Source: Chloroflexota bacterium (lineage in GTDB: Bacteria; Chloroflexota; Anaerolineae; Anaerolineales; Villigracilaceae). From it: DNA of 25,562 nucleotides. The stretch lies in contig JAEWVF010000059.1 of the NCBI GenBank assembly GCA_023459215.1, positions 1 through 25,562 of the forward strand, written 5' to 3'. The position numbers were made by a program, and so were the translations under genes. Below are positions 6,635-13,080 of this stretch, piece after piece (positions within the stretch are counted from its first letter, which is position 1; each line of letters opens with the position of its first letter). The notes under the pieces were generated by a model, which was not told the DNA's origin, did no database searches, and was given only the letters and a program-made list of their open reading frames with translations.

Positions 6635-8437
6635 ATGAGTCATATCCGCAAACTCTTCCGCTTCATCACCCCCTACTGGAAACCAGCGACGGCCTCGCTG
6701 GTTTTATTGACCATCGTCGTTTTTTTGGATTTATCGATTCCGCGCCTCGTCCAGCGCATCATTGATGATGGAATCCACGCCCAAAATTATGACGTGGTCT
6801 ACCAGACCGCCGCCCTGATGCTTGGAATCTCCATCACAAGCACGCTCCTGGCCCTGGGCAACAACTACCTGTCCATTTTGGCGGGCGAAAGCGTGGCGCG
6901 TGACCTGCGCGAAGCCATGTTCACCAAGATCCAATCGTTTTCGTATGGCAACCTTGACAAACTCAACACCGGGCAGTTGATGGTGCGCCTTTCGAGTGAC
7001 GCAACCGTTTTCCAACGCCTGACGCAAGTTTTCCTGCGGATTGGCACGCGCGCCCCCCTGCTGATGGTTGGCAGTTTGATTTTGATGTACAACACCGACC
7101 CCTGGCTGGCTACCGTTATGTTGCCCATCCTGCTCGTTTCGGGCGGGCTGATTGTCTTTTTCACCACCAAAATGGGGCCGCTCTTCCTGACGGTGCAACA
7201 GCGCCTCGACCGGCTCAACAACATTTTGCAGGAAAACATCGCCGGGGCGCGGGTGGTCAAGGCCTTTGTGCGCGACGCCCGCGAAACCGAGCGGTTTGAC
7301 CTGGCGAATGACGATTTTGCCGCCCGCAACATCAAAGTGATGCAGTTCATGGCCTCCATGTCGCCCTCGCTGACGATGATGGTCAACCTCGGCATTGTGA
7401 CCGTCATCTGGTTTGGCGGCATCCAGGCCATTGAGGGGGATGTCACCATTGGGCAGTTGGTGGCCTTCATCAACTACCTGCAAACCATCCTCGGCCCGCT
7501 GGGGATTATGGTGATGCTCTCCAACATCATCGCCGCGGCAACGGCCTCGGCGGAGAGAATCAGCGAGGTGCTGGAAACCACCCCCGAAGTGCAGGATTCC
7601 CCCGCAGCCAAAGCCCTCACCCCCAGCCCCTCCCCCACAGGGGGAGGGAAGTTCAGTCCCCCTCTCCCCGCGGGAGAGGGGTTAGGGGTGAGGGTGGAAT
7701 TTTCCAACGTCCACTTCCACTACAACGGCATTGACGGCGCGGTGCTCGAAGGAATCAATCTCACCGCCGAAGCCGGGCAGACGGTGGCGATTCTCGGCTC
7801 AACCGGGGCGGGGAAATCCACACTCGTCAACCTGATTGCGCGTTTTTACGATGTGACCGGCGGCAGTGTCCGCATCAACGGCGTGGATGTGCGCGAGCTG
7901 GCGCAATCCAGCCTGTTGGCGCAAATCGGGATTGTGCCGCAGGAGACGGTGCTGTTCTCCGGCACGGTGCGCGAGAATATCGCTTATGGAAAGCCAAATG
8001 CCAGCCTGGAGGAAGTCATCGCGGCGGCGAAAGCGGCTCAGGCGCACGGATTTATCGAAAAATTGCCGGATGGCTACGAGACGCACGTCAACCAGCGCGG
8101 GGTCAATCTCTCGGGTGGGCAGAAACAACGCATCGCCATCGCCCGCGCCCTGATTTTGCGCCCCGCCATCCTGATTTTGGACGACTCGACCAGCGCGGTG
8201 GATGTGGAAACCGAGACGAAAATCCACAACGCGATGGCGGAGTGGGCGCGGGAGGGCGGGATGATTACCTTCATGGTCGCCCAGCGCATCAGCACGGTGC
8301 TGAATGCCGACAAAATCATCGTGATTGACAATGGCCGCATCGCCGCCGAAGGCACACATGGCGAACTGATGCAATCCAGCCCGATTTACCAGGAAATCTT
8401 CGCTTCCCAGTTAGGGAATGGCGTGAACATGGAATAA
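6635..8437 (+). CDS. ABC exporter half-transporter, degenerate-site subunit (TM287-like)
   Basis: A 600-residue half-transporter: six-helix membrane domain (about 1-310) followed by an ATPase domain (about 354-600). Walker A GSTGAGKST is at 388-396 (Lys394), signature LSGGQ at 492-496 and Walker B at 513-516. The catalytic Glu is Asp517 (DDSTSAVD) and the switch His is Gln550 (AQRIST), both marks of the degenerate site in heterodimeric exporters. The C-terminus (SQLGNGV) resembles Thermotoga TM287 from memory. Residues 328-353, between membrane and ATPase domains, are encoded by a palindromic repeat inserted in frame (7614-7694). The partner subunit follows at 8531. Substrate unknown, probably hydrophobic compounds or lipids. 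Confidence 0.93.
   Translation: MSHIRKLFRFITPYWKPATASLVLLTIVVFLDLSIPRLVQRIIDDGIHAQNYDVVYQTAALMLGISITSTLLALGNNYLSILAGESVARDLREAMFTKIQSFSYGNLDKLNTGQLMVRLSSDATVFQRLTQVFLRIGTRAPLLMVGSLILMYNTDPWLATVMLPILLVSGGLIVFFTTKMGPLFLTVQQRLDRLNNILQENIAGARVVKAFVRDARETERFDLANDDFAARNIKVMQFMASMSPSLTMMVNLGIVTVIWFGGIQAIEGDVTIGQLVAFINYLQTILGPLGIMVMLSNIIAAATASAERISEVLETTPEVQDSPAAKALTPSPSPTGGGKFSPPLPAGEGLGVRVEFSNVHFHYNGIDGAVLEGINLTAEAGQTVAILGSTGAGKSTLVNLIARFYDVTGGSVRINGVDVRELAQSSLLAQIGIVPQETVLFSGTVRENIAYGKPNASLEEVIAAAKAAQAHGFIEKLPDGYETHVNQRGVNLSGGQKQRIAIARALILRPAILILDDSTSAVDVETETKIHNAMAEWAREGGMITFMVAQRISTVLNADKIIVIDNGRIAAEGTHGELMQSSPIYQEIFASQLGNGVNME
7614..7694. repeat. Palindromic repeat, family B, inserted in frame within the ABC gene
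   Basis: An 81-base (27-codon) element with near-palindromic ends: CCCTCACCCC at the left and GGGGTGAGGG at the right, plus an internal pair around GGGAGGG and CCCTCTCCCC. It encodes a linker rich in Pro and Gly (residues 328-353). The minus strand is also open here and encodes a very similar peptide (LTPNPSP...GEGLGVR), as expected for a palindrome. It separates the membrane domain from the first strand of the ATPase domain. Confidence 0.85.
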
Positions 8438-8440
8438 AAA

Positions 8441-8513
8441 CGAACCGCGAAAGCCGCGAAGAACGCGAAGGAAACTTAAAAATCTTAGCGCCCTTTGCGT
8501 GCTTTGCGGTTCG
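8441..8513. repeat. Palindromic repeat, family A, copy 2, between the two ABC genes
   Basis: Arms 8441-8466 and 8488-8513 are imperfect inverted copies (19 of 26 positions) beginning CGAACCGC and ending GCGGTTCG, around a 21-base loop with ACTTAAAA as in copy 1. It fills the spacer inside the exporter operon and ends 17 bases before the second start codon, so it would form a hairpin in the polycistronic mRNA. Confidence 0.7.
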
Positions 8514-8530
8514 ATAAAGGTTTTGAACTT

Positions 8531-10357
8531 ATGACCAACCAGACATCCTCCCAACAACAAGTCCGTGCCAACCTCGCCAACCGGGGAGCAATGCGCCAGG
8601 CCAAAATTGAAAAGGCCTCCGACCCGCGCCGCGCCATTTTGCGGCTGATTCCGTATCTCGCCAAATACAAGGCCGCGCTGGCGCTGGTTTTGGCGCTCAT
8701 CCTGCTCACCACGGCCCTCGACCTGCTCGGCCCGTACCTGATGGGGCGCGCCATTGATGAATTTATCGGGGATAAGCGCCTCGACGGGCTGGCGCAGATG
8801 GCCGGGTTGTTGCTCGGCGTGTACGTTGCCAACAACGCCTTCAGCGCCCTGTCCGCGTGGACGATGGCGCGGGTTTCACAATCCGCGCTGAAAGACCTGC
8901 GCCGCGACCTGTTCACCCACCTGCAAGACCTGTCGCTCAAGTTTTTCGATACGCACCCCGCCGGGGAGTTGATGAGCCGCCTGACCAACGACATCGAAGC
9001 CATCAACCAGGCCGTTTCGCAAAATGTCATCGCCATGCTGGGCAGTGTGCTGTCGCTGGTCGGGTTTGTGGTCGCCATGTTTGTGCTTAACTTCTGGCTG
9101 GCGCTGGCTTCGGTCATCGTCGTGCCGATTATGGTCTGGTTTACCGACTTTATCGCCAAATCGACCCGCAAGGGTTTCCGCGACCTGCAAAAAAGCCTGG
9201 GCGAGCTGAACGGCGTGATGGAAGAATCCATCAGCGGGCAGCGCGTGGTCAAGGCTTTTCGCCGCAACGAAACCTCAGTGGAGAATTTCCGCCGCGTTAA
9301 TGCGGACGTGTTCAAGGCGGGCGTGTTCGCCAACACCTACGCCATGATGCTCATGCCGCTCACCAATCAACTCGGCAACCTGTTTGTCATCGTTTTGGCG
9401 GGATTGGGCGGATGGCTGGCCTTGCAGGGACTCGTGACCGTGGGCATTATCGCCACCTTCATCAGTTACGCGCACGGATTTATCTCGCCCCTGCGTCAGC
9501 TTGCCAATATCTACAACGCCATCCAGGCCGCGCTGGCCGGGGCGGAGCGGGTCTTCGAGGTGATTGACACGGCTCCTGAAACGGTAGACAGCTCCGGGGC
9601 GTTTGCGCTGGAAAAAGTTCGGGGTCACGTTGAATTCCGGGATGTGGATTTTTCCTACGAAACGGGACATCCCATCATCAAAAAAATGACGCTGGAAGCC
9701 CTACCAGGGCAGACGATTGCTTTGGTCGGCCCGACTGGGGCGGGGAAAACGACCATCACCAACCTGCTGACGCGTTTTTATGACATTGATGGCGGCCAAA
9801 TCCGCATTGATGGGCACGACCTGCGCGAAATCCGCCGCGCCGACCTGCGCCGCGCGCTGGGGCTGGTGTTGCAGGATACGTTTATGTTTGCCGACACGGT
9901 GATGGAAAATATCCGCTACGGGCGGCTGGACGCGAGTGACGACGAGGTGATCGATGCCGCCAAAATGGCTGACGCCGACCACTTTATCCGCCAACTGCCG
10001 CACGGCTACGGGACGGTGCTTTCGGAGCGCGCCGCCAACCTGAGCCAGGGACAGCGCCAGATGCTGGCGATTGCGCGGGCGATCCTGGCCGACCCGGGGA
10101 TTTTGATTTTGGACGAGGCGACCTCCAGTGTGGACACGCGCACCGAGGCGCGCATCCAGAAGGCGCTGCTCAAGCTGATGGAGGGCCGCACCAGTTTTGT
10201 GATTGCTCACCGTCTCTCGACCATCCGCGAGGCTGACCAAGTGTTGGTCATCAAGGATGGCGAAATCATCGAGCGCGGCAAGCATTCCGAGCTGCTGGCG
10301 ATGAAGGGGTTCTTTTATCAGTTGTATATGAGTCAGTTTAAGGGGAATGCTATCTGA
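8531..10357 (+). CDS. ABC exporter half-transporter, catalytic-site subunit (TM288-like)
   Basis: A 608-residue half-transporter with a six-helix membrane domain (about 40-350) and an ATPase domain (about 365-600). Walker A GPTGAGKTT is at 400-408 (Lys406), signature LSQGQ at 504-508, Walker B Asp528 with the catalytic Glu529, and switch His560 (IAHRLST). The consensus catalytic residues complement the degenerate partner upstream, as in TM287/288, LmrCD and BmrCD. LSQGQRQ and the ending FYQLYMSQF recall TM288. I place the start at the ATG at 8531, with AAAGG ten bases upstream; an in-frame upstream start at 8495 would fall inside the palindromic repeat and add a peptide not expected for the family. 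Confidence 0.92.
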   Translation: MTNQTSSQQQVRANLANRGAMRQAKIEKASDPRRAILRLIPYLAKYKAALALVLALILLTTALDLLGPYLMGRAIDEFIGDKRLDGLAQMAGLLLGVYVANNAFSALSAWTMARVSQSALKDLRRDLFTHLQDLSLKFFDTHPAGELMSRLTNDIEAINQAVSQNVIAMLGSVLSLVGFVVAMFVLNFWLALASVIVVPIMVWFTDFIAKSTRKGFRDLQKSLGELNGVMEESISGQRVVKAFRRNETSVENFRRVNADVFKAGVFANTYAMMLMPLTNQLGNLFVIVLAGLGGWLALQGLVTVGIIATFISYAHGFISPLRQLANIYNAIQAALAGAERVFEVIDTAPETVDSSGAFALEKVRGHVEFRDVDFSYETGHPIIKKMTLEALPGQTIALVGPTGAGKTTITNLLTRFYDIDGGQIRIDGHDLREIRRADLRRALGLVLQDTFMFADTVMENIRYGRLDASDDEVIDAAKMADADHFIRQLPHGYGTVLSERAANLSQGQRQMLAIARAILADPGILILDEATSSVDTRTEARIQKALLKLMEGRTSFVIAHRLSTIREADQVLVIKDGEIIERGKHSELLAMKGFFYQLYMSQFKGNAI

Positions 10358-10382
10358 GAAAATGTTTCGAACACTGACTTTT

Positions 10383-11894
10383 TCACTTGGAATATAAATA
10401 CACAATCACACTACCCATTTCATAAGTTTTCTGCAAAGAGTAATTGGACTGCATCCAGACAAGATGCGGGTGCTGAAGAAGGCCCTGATCTTGAGCTTCC
10501 TGTTCAGAACGTCGAAAAATCACCAGCCAAACACGCGGGGCTGCCATTGTTGCTGCATCAAAATCTGCAGAAGCGATCCAACCCAAAGTTTGCTGTGTTG
10601 CCAGGGCTAGTGTATCAGTGCTACCTCCAAGTGGATCAGCAATATAACGGTGGGGCAAATCAGGGTCAAAATAAATCGCCGGGAATGCAGTTAACTTATT
10701 GGAATGGATAACAACATCCCCAGCCTGAAGGTTATTACGGATCAGGCTATTGATTTGTGCAAACGGCGCATAAGGAAAATCATGATAAGTTAAATACTGC
10801 CAAAACCCCATCAAGGAAGCCGCAGACAGCAAAATCAACATCAACCAACGCAAAAATTTAGGGGCGGGGTTTTGCCAAAAAGCCCAAACAAGCCACAAGC
10901 AAAACATAAACCCGCTGGGCAATAAGGCCCGCTCAATGAAAACGGGCATCCATTGGGATATCAAAAAAAGAAGAGCCGCCGGAACAAAAGCCATATACAT
11001 AACCCACAAACCAAAAACCGAGCGCTTCTTCACTCGAAAGGTTTGCCAAATTGCCATCAACATAATTAGTAAAGCAACAAATAAAGCAGGCCCAAGCCAG
11101 ACATTCGGAACCGGCAAATTCATGGTAAAACTGAGCAAAGTCGTAAATACTCGTTCAATTCCCGGTGGCTCTGTCCAATAATTGGTTTGAACCTTAGCCA
11201 ATTGACCGGGAAGATGAATAAGCCAGGGCAAGTAAAGCAAGAACCCAACAATCCCCGCTAGGGTTGTATGTTTGACAGTATTCCAATCACGCTGCAACAC
11301 AGGGAAAATCGCCAAACTAACAAGAAAAACTGCCGAAAGATGGTGCGTATATTGCGCCAGGGCAGAAAAAAAAGCAAATCCCAGCCACCAAGCCCAACCT
11401 GTAGCATCTTGAGCACGCCAATAGGCATAAACCGCCAGTATCAACCAAAGAGTCATCCAAACATACATGCGGATTTCTTGAGCATAATGAATCTGGAAGG
11501 GAGAACAGGCCACAACAAAAGCAGCGATCAGCCCAACTGAATGACCCCAAAAACGTTGAGTTAATACATACGCCATAAAAATCAGCCCAAGCCCAGCTAA
11601 TAACGATAAAAAACGCGCAACAAATAGAGAATCGCCAAATAGTGTTAACCAAACTGAGAGAAGAATGTAATAGCCGAGAGGATGCACATCAGCAGCCACA
11701 CCTCCAGCTTGGCTGATTGTGCCACTTAACATTGCAAATATCCCCTTCTGAGAGAAAAGAATCGAGAACGATTCATCATACCAAATCGGGCGTGAAAAAA
11801 TCCCGGCCAACCGTAGGAGAAAGCCAAACAAAATCACCAACGTCAGTTGACCACGCTGGCAGAGAACATCTATTTTTCTGACATCTTTATCCAT
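10383..11894 (-). CDS. Integral membrane glycosyltransferase-like protein (GT-C fold, PMT_2/GT39 type)
   Basis: A 503-residue polytopic membrane protein with about ten or more hydrophobic segments. Features of lipid-phosphate-sugar-dependent GT-C transferases: a first membrane helix, then WYDESF with the acidic pair Asp40-Glu41 in the first extracytoplasmic loop, HPLGYYILL in the next region, and SPFQIHYAQEIRMY further on. A soluble C-terminal part (about 410-503) follows the last helix. The start is the ATG at 11894, with GGAG eight bases upstream; it overlaps the last codons of the amidohydrolase gene by eight bases (ATGGATAA), indicating translational coupling. The reading frame stays open further upstream to 12038, but that lies inside the amidohydrolase gene. 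Sugar donor and acceptor unknown. Base composition is more A/T-rich than its neighbours. Confidence 0.75.
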   Translation of the reverse strand: MDKDVRKIDVLCQRGQLTLVILFGFLLRLAGIFSRPIWYDESFSILFSQKGIFAMLSGTISQAGGVAADVHPLGYYILLSVWLTLFGDSLFVARFLSLLAGLGLIFMAYVLTQRFWGHSVGLIAAFVVACSPFQIHYAQEIRMYVWMTLWLILAVYAYWRAQDATGWAWWLGFAFFSALAQYTHHLSAVFLVSLAIFPVLQRDWNTVKHTTLAGIVGFLLYLPWLIHLPGQLAKVQTNYWTEPPGIERVFTTLLSFTMNLPVPNVWLGPALFVALLIMLMAIWQTFRVKKRSVFGLWVMYMAFVPAALLFLISQWMPVFIERALLPSGFMFCLWLVWAFWQNPAPKFLRWLMLILLSAASLMGFWQYLTYHDFPYAPFAQINSLIRNNLQAGDVVIHSNKLTAFPAIYFDPDLPHRYIADPLGGSTDTLALATQQTLGWIASADFDAATMAAPRVWLVIFRRSEQEAQDQGLLQHPHLVWMQSNYSLQKTYEMGSVIVYLYSK

Positions 11895-12966
11895 ACAAAT
11901 ATCTCCGTGGATTGATGTTGGCAATCTGGAAGAACAACTTCTCACCCAGGCGGCTGCGCAGCATAATTGAGAGTTCCCTCTCTGAAATTTTTTCGCGCTT
12001 TGACATATAAAAATCACTGCCGAACAATACGTGTTCACGGATTTTGCGGTCTTCCAGCAAAACCTTCAGGTAATCGCAATACTCGACCTGCTCCCGGTGC
12101 GGACGGGGCATGAACAGGGTGTAGGAAATGTCGGCATACAGGTTGGGATAATCCCCGGAGCGCATCATCTCGGCGATGGTCTTGCACCAGGGGACTTGCT
12201 CCTCCGGCAAATCATCGCTACGGCTTTTTAAGTGCGCTTCCCACTCCTGGTCGCCGCCAAAATGCGCCAGGCAGATTCGCAAAGATTCGAATTCCTTCAG
12301 AACCGGCGCATAATTTTGCGGCTTGCCATATTCGCGGCGTTCCTTTTCGGTCAGCCCAAAGCGCCATAAACCGCCCGGAGAACAATGGGCCATCACAGGC
12401 ACATTTTCGTCGACACAGTGCTGGTAAACAGCCAACAAGCGCGCATCCTGGGGGTAATAGCCCAAATTCGGGTAAATCTTGATACCGCGAAAGCCATCCT
12501 GCCGAACGCCGGCCTTTACCTTCTGGAGAATATCCTCATGGCGGGGGTCGACCGCGAAAAACGGGATAATCTCGCGCTTTTCCTTCGCCAGTTGCAGTAA
12601 ACCCTGATGCTGCTCATCAATGGATTTTCTATTTTTCCCCAGGTTTGCAAAAGTCGTATCCACCGCCAGGACAACGAATTTCGTCCCCGGCGGGTACTGC
12701 TTTTCGATTTCAGCGAAGATTTCGGCCTGGGTTGCCTGTGCGCCAGTCTCCAAAAACCTGGCCTGGCGTTCCAGAACGTCATTATCGGTTTTCGGATCGA
12801 CCAGCGAAAGCAAAAACACAAAAAGGCGAAGAATCGTCTTGTTGCGCAACAAAAAACTGAGCCAGGCCCCAAGCGGAGGCCAAAAGAAATTTTTCAGTAA
12901 TTCGCTCGGCGCTTCATCCGCGGTCAAGGCATGAACATGACAGTTATAAATAATTCGCTCGGTCAT
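11887..12966 (-). CDS. Amidohydrolase-superfamily metal-dependent hydrolase (Amidohydro_2/ACMSD-like)
   Basis: A 359-residue TIM-barrel enzyme. Metal-ligand candidates: His10-Val-His12 on strand 1, Lys163 (GIKIYPN), His194 (MAHCSPGG), His235 (LAHFGG) and Asp318 (GSDFY), the usual HxH...H...H...D order. It may be a hydrolase or decarboxylase; the substrate is not deducible. RBS AGGAG lies close before the ATG. First gene of a two-gene unit: its stop overlaps the start of the GT-C-like gene by eight bases. Confidence 0.83.
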   Translation of the reverse strand: MTERIIYNCHVHALTADEAPSELLKNFFWPPLGAWLSFLLRNKTILRLFVFLLSLVDPKTDNDVLERQARFLETGAQATQAEIFAEIEKQYPPGTKFVVLAVDTTFANLGKNRKSIDEQHQGLLQLAKEKREIIPFFAVDPRHEDILQKVKAGVRQDGFRGIKIYPNLGYYPQDARLLAVYQHCVDENVPVMAHCSPGGLWRFGLTEKERREYGKPQNYAPVLKEFESLRICLAHFGGDQEWEAHLKSRSDDLPEEQVPWCKTIAEMMRSGDYPNLYADISYTLFMPRPHREQVEYCDYLKVLLEDRKIREHVLFGSDFYMSKREKISERELSIMLRSRLGEKLFFQIANINPRRYLYG

Positions 12967-13020
12967 CTACAACTCCTGCAAAGCTGCTAATCTGCTGTTT
13001 CCATTGTACACACTTTAAGC

Positions 13021-13062
13021 GTGAAGAAAAACCGCCATGCGGGAATTGCCCACATGGCGGTT
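13021..13062 (-). terminator. Rho-independent terminator of the tkt-rpiB-cyclase-tal/pgi operon
   Basis: A perfect 10-base stem AACCGCCATG / CATGGCGGTT (13030-13039 and 13053-13062) lies 18 bases past the Tal/Pgi stop. On the minus strand the stem runs directly into TTTTTCTTC. Confidence 0.88.
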
Positions 13063-13080
13063 CGCTCAGTCAAAAAAGGA

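Noticed and set aside
6731..7483. A 250-codon minus-strand frame opposite the first ABC gene
   Set aside because: Shadow of the transporter membrane domain; translation is hydrophilic with no motif.
7474..7707. Minus-strand open frame with the LTPNPSP peptide as a separate gene
   Set aside because: It arises from the palindromic nature of the repeat at 7614-7694 and the shadow of the ABC gene; no ribosome site.
8495..8530. Earlier in-frame start for the second ABC subunit
   Set aside because: It falls in the right arm of the palindromic repeat and lacks a ribosome site; the ATG at 8531 has AAAGG upstream.
10361..10392. Possible terminator between the second ABC gene and the GT-C-like gene (TGTTTCGAACA then T-rich)
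   Set aside because: Only a four-base stem with a three-base loop; too weak to call.
11895..12038. Upstream extension of the GT-C-like gene to 12038
   Set aside because: It would lie wholly inside the amidohydrolase gene; the ATG at 11894 has a good ribosome site and gives a family-like N-terminus.
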